Below, one piece after another: positions 24,515 through 33,902 of a DNA stretch of 64,000 nucleotides. A model generated the notes under the pieces. It was not told where the DNA came from and made no database searches. It saw nothing but the letters and a program-made list of their open reading frames with translations. Source of the DNA: Ascarosepion bandense (Eukaryota; Mollusca; Cephalopoda; Sepiida; Sepiidae); NCBI GenBank assembly GCA_037127315.1, contig JBBBDQ010001155.1, positions 2,147,001 through 2,211,000 of the forward strand, read 5' to 3'. Made by a program: the position numbers and the translations under genes. Positions within the stretch are counted from its first letter, which is position 1. The number at the start of each line of letters is the position of its first letter.

Positions 24515-24800
24515 TTTTAGTGAGAAAAAAGAAACCCTAGATAATAATAAGAAAGAAAGAAAGAAAGAAAGAGAGGAAGTAAGAGAGAAAGCAAGAAAGA
24601 AAGAGAGAAAAAGAGAAAAGATAGAGGAAGTAATAATGCTCTTATGTATTTAATGTCTTCTTTAGGGAATTGAAAAAAAATTGTCAATTTTGAATATTTT
24701 CATTTGTATCCTCTTACTTCTGTAAATAATAATCTCCATTAATATTTATGATTGTTATTAAAATATTTTGTTAAGGTTGTTAAGTTCAAATATTTCATGA
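24515..24800 (+). repeat. Left arm of a diverged inverted repeat
   Basis: The sequence from TTAGTGAGAAAAAAGAAA to GTTAAGTTCAAATATTTCA is the imperfect reverse complement of 26605-26880. The best-kept core is CTTACTTCTGTAAATAATAA and the next 60 bases. A (GAAA)n tract (24545-24640) inside it matches a pyrimidine tract in the other arm. Confidence 0.75.
24545..24640 (+). repeat. (GAAA)n-like purine tract
   Basis: An imperfect AAAG/AGAG repeat about 95 bp long. Confidence 0.9.
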
Positions 24801-24810
24801 TGCAATGGGT

Positions 24811-24918
24811 ATTTTATAGTTGCAAAACTTATAAAGTATTTTATAGTCGCATAACTTATAAAGCATTTTCTAGTTACGAAACTTATAAAGTATTTTATAG
24901 TCGCGAAACTTATAAAGT
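24811..24918. repeat. 27-bp tandem repeat, 4 copies
   Basis: The unit ATTTTATAGTCGCGAAACTT plus ATAAAGT is repeated four times with a few substitutions. Because 27 is a multiple of three, the frame stays open and encodes repeats like KVFYSRETY in an 81-codon frame (24752-24997). Nothing else supports it being a gene. Confidence 0.9.
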
Positions 24919-25744
24919 GCATATTCAATATTTGAGAATTATGGTCTATCAGAGATTTCTAGTAGGAAAGCCATCAAATTTTTACAGGTTCTGCTAGTAC
25001 AGATAAAAATTTGAAATTACTCATGCAGAAAATATAGGCAGGGCAATTAAAAAATAACTGAAATATTGCTGTCATCTTTGAGACATTTCTGTAAAAAATT
25101 GTATTTTTAAGAAGAACCATGACAAAACTTCTGAAATAGATTAATAGAATTTTAGCGGATACTGGGGTATCTGCTAATGATATTTGTTTTACGCTTTGAT
25201 TTAGCGTAAGATGGCATAGGAAATAAGACATATAGACGGGAGTAAATAACAATTAAAACACGTATTATTAACAATAACATGCAAATAGTGAAGGAAAAGT
25301 TGTTCCCCTTGCAACGTTAAAAAACATAAGAGAAAGTCATTTGTTGAGAATGAAAGATGAAACTGAAAAAGTAGAAAAACATACAAATACTTGGAAAGCA
25401 GAGTTAATGTCAGTTATGTAGAGTTGAAGAAAGTTCCAATTGGAAAATGTGTGTGTGTGCACAGGTGTGTTAAAGAAATAAATTGCCGCTTAATTGCGAC
25501 CTGCAATTAGTGCAGGTGTGAGAGCCAGAATTAAACCAATGTCCCTCTGCCATACTGGATAGCAAGGGGGTCTCACTTGAATTGGGAAACTGCTGCACAT
25601 TCTTCCACTATTGCTGGCTGATAGCGGGGGGCCCAACTGCCAGAAGATATGCATGTGGCTCCTTAAATACACAAACCAAACTGTGCGGGAAAACTGTGCA
25701 TGTAATAGATAAATGAAAGGCGCATATCTCAAAGATGAGAACAT
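24919..25744. other. No feature recognised
   Basis: Mostly AT-rich sequence with a short GT run near 25449 and a GC-richer patch at 25490-25650. Several frames of 60-90 codons overlap on both strands and look like chance. Confidence 0.5.
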
Positions 25745-26100
25745 CTCTTTTCCAATCTTTTAATCTTTTCCAATCTTTTACTCTTTTCCAATCTTTTACT
25801 CTTTTTTTTTCCAATTGGAGTAGATAGACTAAACTATCACCCGCTTCACACTCCACCCACGTCTATTGAATGGGAGAAGAGGCTCACCCCTTGTTTCCTG
25901 TTTAGGATGTGGTTTCTGGCTTTCTCTTTTCCAATCTTTTACTCTTTTCCATTCTTTTACTCTTTTTTTTTCAATTGGAGTAGATAGACTAAACTATCGC
26001 CCGGTTCACACTCCACCCACATCTATTGAACGGGTGAAGAGGCTCATCCCTTGTTTCCTGTTTAGGATGTGGTTTCCGGTTTTCTCTTTTCCAATTTTTT
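25745..26100. repeat. 160-bp tandem duplication
   Basis: Two copies lie 160 bp apart: TAGATAGACTAAACTATC starts at 25821 and again at 25981. Each contains a GTCTATTGAA...GAAGAGGCTCA segment and a run of TTTTCCAATCTTTTACTC. The copies differ by a few substitutions. Confidence 0.9.
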
Positions 26101-26107
26101 CACTCTT

Positions 26108-26172
26108 ACGTAGCCCCCTGCACATCAGTGGTGTTACTGCCTTGCTCAGGGTGATATGATTGAAAAAAAAAA
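26108..26172 (+). mobile_element. LINE-A 3' UTR tail only
   Basis: CGTAGCCCCCTGCACATCAG followed by CCTTGCTCAGGGTGATATG and an A run is the LINE-A terminal UTR (compare 1815-1880). This is an extremely 5'-truncated insertion of about 65 bp. Confidence 0.85.
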
Positions 26173-26269
26173 GCCAGACAGAAGTAAATGTATTGGTATG
26201 AAATACACAATATGTAAATGTGTGAATGCGTATGTGGGTGTGAATGTAAAGATGTGTGTGTGAGTACCA

Positions 26270-26350
26270 CAGAATAATGATCTCTTAGTATTATTTTGAA
26301 CTATTGTTCTCATCTTGGCTGATATAGATGTTATTATAGACACAATGTTT
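26270..26350 (-). ncRNA. Degenerate hammerhead-like motif (Penelope-like terminal repeat)
   Basis: On the minus strand, TGATGA is followed by a short stem (CCAG...TTGG), GAAAC and a 2-bp stem III with loop ATT. This is the layout of Penelope-like-element hammerheads. The 5' core and H17 are altered, so it is not expected to cleave. The adjacent GATGAGAACAATAGTTC is shared with the similar motif at 40.0-40.1 kb, so both belong to one repeat family. Confidence 0.4.
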
Positions 26351-26604
26351 CAACCAAGTATCCTCTGGTCATCACCAGGTGTCCATTGATTGACTGATAT
26401 GGATTATCTTGTAGATTATTGGGATATATCCTGTGAAATCAGATCAGTTATTGTTCTTTCTTGTTGAATAATGATCAACTAGTTTTAACCCTGAACATCT
26501 TGCATTTTTTCTGATTTTAATTTTCTGATCATTCTTAATCCTTCAGTGAATGATTGAATAAGGTCATAGCAAATTCTATGACAAGAAGATATCTATAGAA
26601 ATTT
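26351..26604. other. No feature recognised
   Basis: AT-rich spacer between the hammerhead-like repeat and the right arm of the diverged inverted repeat. Confidence 0.5.
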
Positions 26605-26880
26605 CCCTATTGCATAATTAAATATTTGAGATTAACAACTTTAACAAAATATTACAATAACAATCATAAATATTAATGGAGATTATTATTTACAGAAGTA
26701 AGAGAATACAAATGAAAAGATTTTAAATTGACAACTTTTTCCCCTTTCCACATGAACAAAACTGAATAGCTCATTATTATTCTAAGGTATTGGCAAGACA
26801 TTAAGCACTTTTAGCTTTCCTTCATTCTCTCTTCCTCTTTTTTTTTCTTTCTTTCTTTTTCTCACTGAAATCAAGTAGTG
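26605..26880 (-). repeat. Right arm of the diverged inverted repeat
   Basis: Reverse-complement partner of 24515-24800, with about 1.8 kb between the arms. Several indels separate the arms, so the event is old. Confidence 0.75.
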
Positions 26881-27012
26881 ACTATTCCACTCTTTCCACT
26901 GGATCAAAACATAGAATAGCTCATTATTTATGAGGTACTGGCAGGGCGCAACGGTCATGCAAACTAATGAAAGGTCGGGGCAAGCATAATTTTAATAGGA
27001 TTAATTACCAAC

Positions 27013-27227
27013 CTTTGCTCCACAGGGATGATGAGAAACGTTACTCTTTGTGCCAAAATCAACCGTTATTTCATATGGAGAATTTGCTGTGCCATCTCCA
27101 GTAAAGTTATTGCCTGTTAAGCTGCAACTATTTTGAGGGTCTGTAGAAAAAATATCATTCACCGAATCATTTGCTGTTATGTTCAGTTGGAACTTCACTT
27201 TGCCATTACCCAAACAAAAGCTTTTAG
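27013..27227 (-). CDS. Candidate internal exon of a secreted/extracellular protein
   Basis: Minus strand. A pyrimidine-rich acceptor (TTTATTTTTAG) is followed by 215 open bases ending at AAAG before GTTGGT; an alternative donor GTAATT lies 4 bases further on. The frame reads KSFCLGNGKVKFQLNITAND, then VNDIFSTDPQNSCSLTGNN, then FTGDGTANSPYEITVDFGTK, then SNVSHHPCGAK. It starts in phase 1 and ends in phase 0. Four N-glycosylation sequons (NIT, NDS, NFT, NVS) and three cysteines suggest an extracellular beta-rich domain. Composition is unlike the surrounding AT-rich DNA and no transposon similarity is seen. The general look is reminiscent of lysosome-associated membrane protein luminal domains, but I cannot assign a family. 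No other exon of this gene is certain in the window. Confidence 0.5.
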
Positions 27228-27279
27228 CTAAAATAAAAAAAAACAAACCAAAAAAAAAAAACATCAGCACAAAAAACAC

Positions 27280-27647
27280 TGGAAAACAGAAATAGAGATA
27301 ATAACTAAAATAAATTTTTTCTTGCGTAATTATTCTTATAGAAAATGTAATTTAATTTTATAGGAAACAAAATTTCAATTTACAGTAAAAAAAATATTTT
27401 TATAGAAACAAATATTAGTTTTATAAAAACAAAATTTAATTTTATAAAAACAAAATTTAATTTTTTAGAAACAAAATTTAATCTTTTAGGAAACAAAATC
27501 TAATTTTATAGAAAACAATTTTTAATCTTACAGTAAAACAAATTTAATGTTGTAGAAAATTTAATGTTATAGAAATAAATTTACTTTTATAGGATTTAAT
27601 TTTATAGAAAAACAAAATAATTTTCAGACTGAAACATTCAATGGATT

Positions 27648-27651
<4 letters not shown>
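27280..27651. repeat. Cryptic repeat of AT-rich units
   Basis: The phrase TTTTATAGAAACAAAATTTAA recurs about ten times with many changes at roughly 25-30-bp spacing. It looks like a decayed minisatellite. Confidence 0.6.

Positions 27652-27722
<71 letters not shown>
27652..27722. repeat. (CA)n followed by (TA)n
   Basis: About 17 CA units run directly into about 18 TA units. Confidence 0.98.
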
Positions 27723-27724
<2 letters not shown>

Positions 27725-28229
27725 AATTGTTTAATTACTTAGTTTTTGTCATAATAGAATTAGACCAGTACACACATTATATTGTAGAACTTTTGAATAT
27801 TCTTCATTTGTAAACGAGTTATTACGCGACCTAGGTTTCTACCATGTGGTGTCTTCAAGCGAGTAATACAAACTAATAGGTTGGTAGTCCTTAGTAGAGC
27901 ATTATATATGCATTTTATTTATCAAATTATAATATATACATCAAGTATATACTATCATTATATATCAAATTCCAAAAATTCCCTAAACTAAACTTGCTCA
28001 ATAAGTGTAACAAAGTAACATCCATTTGTCATCATTGTCTAAAATATACCCTAAAGTAAGGTTAATTATTTCTTATATAACTTGACATCTATAATCTATC
28101 CCCTAGCATAAATTAATTGATTCTCTTATATTCTGATAATTAATTTGTTATGGCTTAATGGATAGATCATCCCCCAAGTCAATTACATATGTTTGACATG
28201 TAGTGTATTTAAAAAAAAAAAAAACTTTC
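27723..28229. other. AT-rich spacer upstream of the hammerhead motif
   Basis: No open frame. Apart from the degenerate minus-strand hammerhead-like motif (27821-27867) and an A run just before 28225, nothing is recognised. Confidence 0.5.
27821..27867 (-). ncRNA. Degenerate hammerhead-like motif
   Basis: Minus strand. Stem I pairs ATTA(CT)CGC with GCGTAAT, with a 2-nt bulge. The core reads TTGAAGA where CTGANGA is expected. Stem II pairs ACC/GGT. GAAA follows, then stem III ACC/GGT with a 2-base loop, and the cleavage triplet is GTC. The C3-to-T change should abolish cleavage. The very short stem III is the form known from Penelope-like-element hammerheads. Confidence 0.4.
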
Positions 28230-28288
28230 ACTGCCTGACGAAGTGCTAATAAGATAGTACCGAAACACAAGGGCTCTTGTGTTGCAGT
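28230..28288 (+). ncRNA. Type I hammerhead ribozyme-like motif
   Basis: All three stems and both conserved core strands are present. Stem I: ACTGC (28230-28234) with GCAGT (28284-28288). Core: CTGACGA (28235-28241). Stem II: GTGCT with AGTAC (28243-28247/28256-28260, one G-U pair), 8-nt loop. Core: GAA (28262-28264). Stem III: ACACAAG with CTTGTGT (28265-28271/28276-28282), 4-nt loop. The cleavage position would be after T28283 (triplet GTT). The layout resembles the schistosome satellite hammerhead, with a long stem III. Weak points are an A-C mismatch at the first pair of stem II (28242/28261) and GTT instead of the preferred GTC, so activity may be low. Host element: unknown retroelement or SINE-like repeat. 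It is followed by a 12-bp hairpin. Confidence 0.65.
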
Positions 28289-28294
28289 AAACTG

Positions 28295-28320
28295 TTTTTA
28301 TTATAAACTTATAATAAAAA
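28295..28320. repeat. 12-bp perfect hairpin with 2-nt loop
   Basis: TTTTTATTATAA, loop AC, TTATAATAAAAA. It lies 6 bases after the hammerhead motif and may be part of the same element. Confidence 0.9.
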
Positions 28321-28462
28321 TATTTATTATGCTCTCATTACGATTGAGCTCTCTGGGGAAGAAAATTTTAAAAACGGTTTCCACTATATATGCATGACTC
28401 TTCAGAAATGAATTGAGTCCTTTCGGTGACTGGCGTGTGTATACACTGCTTATATAACCTTT

Positions 28463-28648
28463 TAAAATTTCCTTTCTCTGATTCCATGCGTTGATGGCTT
28501 AGGGAGTAGTGACTCCGACTGACACCAAATCGGTCAAGTTTTGATCCCGGCCAGAAGCAAGTGGATGTGTCTAGCCACACTTGTGAGCTGTGATACAGTG
28601 AAACAGGCTTGTATATGAATGACTAATATATATATATATATATATATT
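28463..28648 (+). mobile_element. SINE-2, copy 1
   Basis: tRNA-derived SINE. An A-box-like TGGCTTAGGGAGTAGTGAC is followed about 40 bases later by a B-box-like AGTTTTGATCCCGGCC. The tail is a (TA)n tract. The body is about 160 bp and is repeated immediately downstream. Confidence 0.7.
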
Positions 28649-28807
28649 AAAATTTCCCTTCTCTGATTCCATGCGTTGATGGCTTAGGGAGTAGTGACTC
28701 CGACTGACACCAAATTGGTCAAGTTTTGATCCCTGCCAGAAGCAAGTGGATGTGTCTAGCCACACTTGTGAGCTGTGATACTGTGAAACAGGCTTGTATG
28801 TGAATGA

Positions 28808-28856
<49 letters not shown>
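28649..28856 (+). mobile_element. SINE-2, copy 2 (tandem)
   Basis: Nearly identical to copy 1 (only a handful of substitutions, for example AAATTGG for AAATCGG) and starting directly at the end of its (TA)n tail. It ends in a longer (TA)n tract (28809-28854). The pair arose either by tandem duplication or by insertion of one SINE into the tail of another. Confidence 0.7.
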
Positions 28857-28858
<2 letters not shown>

Positions 28859-29416
28859 TAAATATTACACACAGTGACTTACCATAAATTTATATAAATA
28901 TGCAATACTACAGAACATTAGCTTCAAAACTTTTGTTCAAACTGATCTATTCAAGTTTGTTATGACTTTATTATTTTGCCCTATGTCATCAGAATACAGA
29001 TAACAGCTGAGTAGTAGTCCGGTAAAATGTCTTCTAACAATGAAAGTGTATATGAAGCAGAGATATATACCTGAATTTCACCCTGCCAAAATATTTCATC
29101 CATTGGCATATAATCAATATTTGCCTCATGTTTATGGAAACCAAACAGTGAATGTGAGCACAGTTAAGAAACGGTAAATGTGTCTCAATAGTGGCAACAG
29201 CAATGTACATAACAAGTTGGGTGATCCTGCATATCTCTCACCACATTAACTTTTCATCCTTAGAAAGCCTATGGGAGTGACCATGTGAAAAAATAGTATT
29301 TTGTAGCTGAAAATTTGCTCTATTAAATGTGTTATCTGCATTTATTGTAGTTTCCATGGAAATATAAAGCATTACTTTCGGAGCATCCAGTCTATATTTT
29401 CGCACAGTCAACCCTA

Positions 29417-29417
<1 letters not shown>
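28857..29417. other. No feature recognised
   Basis: AT-rich unique-looking sequence between SINE-2 and the CA repeat. Confidence 0.5.
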
Positions 29418-29476
<59 letters not shown>

Positions 29477-29482
29477 ACACAC
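29418..29482. repeat. (CA)n microsatellite
   Basis: About 32 CA units with one TA interruption near 29471. Confidence 0.98.
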
Positions 29483-29654
29483 AGGGTACGGGGGAGAGTT
29501 TGCAAGTCATTCCCTAGGGTCACTAGATTTTCTTACTATTGTAACCTTAAAACAAATTACATTTACGAGATACGATTTTATACAAGTACAAATGAGTTGT
29601 CTCCCTTGTACCTCCCTGCTTTTTTTTTCATGTTAAGACTTGTTAAAACTGTAG

Positions 29655-29815
29655 GAAAAGACTTGTTGAAAAAAAAATTGTTGGAAAAAGAAAATTGTTG
29701 GGAAAAAAAAATTGTTGGGAAAAAAAAAAGTTATTGGAAAAAAAAAAGACTAAATTATTTGGAAAAAACTAAATCATGTTAAGACTAAAAATTGTCGGAA
29801 AAAAATTTTTGAAAA
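29655..29815. repeat. A-rich imperfect tandem repeat
   Basis: The unit ATTGTTGGGAAAAAAAA recurs about eight times with length changes. It lies directly upstream of the LINE-B copy. Confidence 0.7.
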
Positions 29816-29859
29816 TTCTTTGCAACAAAGAAAGAATTATTTTGGGGACCATTCCATCA

Positions 29860-32516
29860 TTCTCAAAAGTAATCATGGCCTTGAAAAATCGATATATGAA
29901 ACCTAACAGCATGGAGGAGGTTACTTATCAAGGAAGTAACTCTTCACCCAGTGAGGACCGACATGGGCAACAACTGTCACCTGACCATCATCCAGTGACT
30001 GTTAGCACCAACAGCATAAAGTGACACATTTCTTTGAAGTTTTTCCCTTGCCTGAAAAGGAACAGCATAAGCAACAACAAACTAAAAAAAATTACCCTAG
30101 GGACATGTAATGTCAGGACGCTGAACAACTGTGGTCAACTCGAGAATGTCAAACAGGAGATGAACAGAGTGAACATCAATATTCTGGGAATATGCGAAAC
30201 TAGATAGCCTAACAATGAAAATTTCAGCAGCGACAACCACAAGATAATATACGCATGATGCAAAAATAACGAAAAAGGAGTCGGCTTAATATTGGATAAA
30301 GAAATAAAGAAATGCATTCTGGGATACTGCCAGTAAGTCCTCTTACTCAAACTGAGAGGAAGACCCTTCAACATATCTATTATAGTAGTTTATGCACCAA
30401 CAACGCAAAGCACTGAGGAAGAAATAGAATCGTTCTAATCCATGCTGGACAATGCCAAGGCTCAGTGCAAGGGCCAAAAAATTAGAATCATAATGGGTGA
30501 TTTGAATGCCAAGGCAGGTAAAGAGAGGGAAGGCAAGACCACCGGCAACTTTGGATTAGGAATCCGTAACGAACGAGGAGAAAAATGGGTCTAATGGTGC
30601 ACAGCATATGACCAGGTAATAACTAACACCTGGTTTGAGAACCACCCACAACATCTATTGACACGGATAAGCCCATGGGGAGACAAAAAAAAAAAGACTA
30701 CATAACTATAAACAGGAGATACAGAAATGCAGTGGTTCAATGCAAAACCTATCCTGATTGTGGAAGCGACCACCTCCCAAGGGAGATCTGCAAGCTAAGG
30801 GTGAAACTACGGAGAATGAAGAAGCCTAGTAGCAATACAACACGCTCGTGAATGACCTCAAATTGCAGAAAGAATACACTAACAAAAAAATACGAAGAAC
30901 AAATTGGAAAAGGAAACTCGAAATGGGACTCACTAAAGGAAGCACTAGTGACATCAGCAAATAACATTACCCCAAAGGAAGTCAGACGCAGAAAAAAACA
31001 AAAACAAAAAAAAAAACGATTAGATGACTGAAAAAATTCTCGACATGATGCAAAGGAGACAGAAAATGATGCCAAGATATGGAATGGAATACAGGAAAAT
31101 ACACAAGGAAATACAAAGCAAATGCAAACAAGCTAAAGAGGAATATCTCAACAACAAATGTGCAGAAGTAGAAAGATTGAGAAGGACTAATAAAGCAGAC
31201 ATGCATATAGAAATAAGAGAAGTGACAGGACAAAAAAACCTGATCCTTAACAGGATGTATAAAATCCAAGGATGGAACGATAATATTGCAGAAAGTGAAA
31301 ATACTCCGGCAATGGGAAGAATATATAAAAAATCTTTTCCAGAACAAGAGAGAGCAATCGATAATACACAAAGATGAGGGTGGACCGGAAATATTAAAGT
31401 TCGAAGTGGAAGCTGCAAACTGGATAGAAACAAAGCAGCTGGACCAGATAACATTGTAATGATAGCTCTGGAATAGCCCTGGAAGAATTCGGCGTAGAGA
31501 AAATCACAGAAATAATAAATGAAATTTATAATAGTGGAGTAATGTCGGACGACTTAAGTAAGTCGATTTTCATAGTACTGCCTAAGAAGCCAGGTGCAAA
31601 CGAATGCGAACTCCACCGAACAATCAGTCATTTCACCGGATTTATTCAACTTGTACATCGAGGACACTAGATGTTATGCAAGGATTTGTCATCGGAGACC
31701 ACAATTTCAACAACATAAGGTACGCAGATGATACAGTTCTGATAGCAGACACGGAAAAGAAACTACAAATCCCCCTACAGAAGGTAGCTGAAGAGAGTTA
31801 CAAGAAAGGACTACAAATAAACTGCAAGAAAACCGAATGCATGGTCATCAGCAAAAAGAGCAACCCAAAATGCCAAATACAAGTGGGGGATACTAAAATC
31901 AAGCAGGTACAAAAATGTTAATATTTGCAAAGTGTTCTAACAAGACGGAAAGTGTGACACAGAGATCCGAAGGCGAATTGGCATGGCAAAGGACGCATTC
32001 CAGAAGGTGAGTAGAGTATTAAAAGACAGGACAATTTCGCTAGAAACAAAGTACTGGATTGCTATGTGATGTCAGTTCTTCAATATGGCAGTGAATGTTG
32101 GATAATATCATCGAAGATGAAGGAAAAACTGGAAGCAACTGAAATGTGGTTCTACAGAAGGATGCTGCGGATATCATGGACCGAGCATGTGAACAATGAT
32201 GAGGTTTTGGGAAGGATGGAAACAAAAAAGAAATTAATATTGAGCATCAGGAAGAGACAGCTAAAGTTCCTGGGACATGCAATGAGGAAGGAAGGGAGTC
32301 TTGGAGAACCTGATACTAACAGGCCAGATAGAAGGAAGGAGAGACAGGGGAAAACAGCGTGTCATGTATTTGAGTGGCCTGAGCAGGTGGATGGCAGAAC
32401 GGGGGTGGTATGGTGTAACAGGAGAAAGCGTGCTAAGAGGTACCAGGGATAGGGAGACGTGGAAGGCCTTGATCGCCTACGTCCTGAAAGGGCAAGGCAC
32501 GTAGAAGAAGAAGACT
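29860..32516 (+). mobile_element. LINE-B, longest copy (dead, internally deleted)
   Basis: A plus-strand APE-type LINE. Its endonuclease, RT pieces and C-terminal tail are described under the next entry. The copy ends with CACGTAGAAGAAGAAGACTA, the (GAA)n-type tail shared with the copies at 0.3-0.8 kb and 45.3-46.0 kb. The 5' end is probably near the A-rich repeat at 29.8 kb. Confidence 0.85.
29880..32504 (+). pseudogene. LINE-B endonuclease/reverse transcriptase, broken
   Basis: A short N-terminal frame starts at 29877 (MALKNRYMKPNSMEEV). The APE endonuclease follows with GTCNVRTLNNCGQLENVKQE, INILGICETR, YAPTTQSTEEEIESF and IIMGDLNAKAGKE (30.1-30.55 kb). The metal-binding E and the D/N of GDLNAK are still visible. 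A linker (MQRRQKMMPRYGMEYRKIHK, 31.05 kb) leads to a damaged RT, where most of the palm is deleted between about 31.47 and 31.65 kb. IRYADDTVLIAD keeps the catalytic YADD. The tail reads YGSECWIISSKMKEKLEATE to GHAMRKEG and MAERGWYGVTG. Many stops and frameshifts make it non-functional. Similar proteins are commonly mis-annotated as craniofacial development protein 2-like. Confidence 0.85.
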
Positions 32517-32615
32517 AATAAAATTCATCCTTTCCAGGCTAAGGTTTAGTGAATAAAGAAGGAAAATGTGAAAAAGTGAAAGAAAGGGACAAGAATACAG
32601 CTACAATAATTTCTT

Positions 32616-32862
32616 TTTGTCATTCTCTCTCTCTTTCCCCCTCTCTCTCACTCTCTATCTCTCTCTTTCACTCTCTCTATCTCTCTCACTCTCTATCTCT
32701 CTCTTTCACTCTCTATCACTCTCTCACTCTCTATCTCTCTCTTTCACTCTCTCTCTCTCTCTCACTCTCTATCTCTCTCTTTCACTCTCTATCTCTCTCT
32801 TTCACTCTCTATCTCTCTCTCTATCTTTCCCCCTCTCTTTCACTCTCTATCTCTCTCCCCAG
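32616..32862. repeat. Compound pyrimidine microsatellite
   Basis: CT-rich repeat built from TCTCTCTTTCACTCTCTAT-like blocks. The plus-strand open frames rich in Ser/Leu (about 87-115 codons) are by-products of the repeat. Confidence 0.95.
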
Positions 32863-33529
32863 TCTACTCAAAGTGAATAAACAAAAATATTCATAGTCTC
32901 CTCAGGAAAGCATGTCTCTCTCGAAAAATGTATAAATTTCTTTCTACTTGCAGCAAAAATGGAAGCCATTTTGATTTCAGTATAATTCATAATACATTTT
33001 ACAGTTTTGGACATCTTTTTGTTCACTCAAATTATTAGTCGAACGCAAATAGAATCGAACTCACTACATTAGTAATTCTTTACCTGCATGACGCTTTTAT
33101 GGTTCTTGTACAATATGACACCAAGAGACATTAGTACCAAAAAGGACTATAAACAATTTGAGTTGAAATTTCTCAGAATCTCCATTGTTGATGTCAGATT
33201 TTTGTACCAACAAAGCCATCTCAAAACCCATCTTTCACCAAGGACAGATAAGTTCCAAGTTGTTTTTCTTCTAAATATTTTAAAAGACATGCTTTTTTTT
33301 TATTACATTTTTTCTTTTGTAATATTTTTGATAATAATCTTAAATTAAAACTCAAGTCAAAATAAATGCTTGGAATGGATGCAGGCAGATTTCAAAGAAT
33401 CAACTGAATTGAATCATTCAGCAGAATTTACAGAAAAATATTCCAACAAAAGGAATTGTGACATGCGGGAGAGCTCCCGGTTGTAAAAATTCTATTTAGG
33501 TGAAGGAGTTTGACATTACCTATTCCCAA
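32863..33529. other. No feature recognised
   Basis: AT-rich sequence flanking the copia insertion. A plus-strand frame of 86 codons near 33088 has no recognisable similarity. Confidence 0.5.
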
Positions 33530-33534
33530 AATAT
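33530..33534. repeat. Copia target-site duplication, left
   Basis: AATAT directly before the left LTR; the same 5 bp follow the right LTR at 36762. Confidence 0.85.
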
Positions 33535-33793
33535 TGTTAGGTAATTATTAAAAATGAAACATAGCTTCACATACCTCGTATAAAGGAGCTTCAACTGTGT
33601 TGCATACTTATTGTCGTAAAAATAATGACAGAGGCATTTGTTTTAGAGCGGACAGACGCACGCACAAAGCGAGCCTTTATTTACATTAGAAGAAGAGGGA
33701 AGAGTTAGGTAAAGGGAGAGAATCCCTGCAGAAATTCTAAAAAAGAAAGAGAGATAACCTTTAACTGACTGACAGTTATTGATAATTTCAACA
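33535..33793 (-). repeat. Copia LTR (3' LTR of the element)
   Basis: 259 bp, starting TGTTAGGTAATTATT and ending TTTCAACA on the plus strand. It differs from the other LTR by one clear substitution and one small complex indel near GAGCGGACAGACG. Confidence 0.95.
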
Positions 33794-33802
33794 CTCCTCC
33801 TC
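33794..33802 (-). promoter_or_regulatory. Polypurine tract
   Basis: GAGGAGGAG on the minus strand immediately before the 3' LTR; plus-strand DNA primer site in the copia cycle. Confidence 0.85.
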
Positions 33803-33815
33803 AATTGCTGACAGT

Positions 33816-33902
33816 CTAAATAATCAATTCTTCAAGACCTAACAGGTCCCTGAGCTTCACAAACTGTGAGCTCACAAGTCCTTTTGTTAGAATATCCGCT
33901 AC
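33816..33902 (-). pseudogene. C-terminal remnant of copia pol (out of frame)
   Basis: Read in a different frame from the main ORF, this stretch encodes VADILTKGLVSSQFVKL and RDLLGLEELII*, the usual end of copia polyproteins after RNase H. The main ORF runs into it in the wrong frame. This pins the deletion junction to about 33898-33905 and shows that everything between the start of RT and this tail was lost in one step. Confidence 0.9.

Noticed and set aside
24752..24997. 81-codon frame with nine-residue repeats
   Set aside because: It is explained by four copies of a 27-bp repeat; there is no homology, splice context or conserved start.
32549..32896. 115-codon frame with Ser/Leu repeats
   Set aside because: Translation of a CT-rich compound microsatellite.
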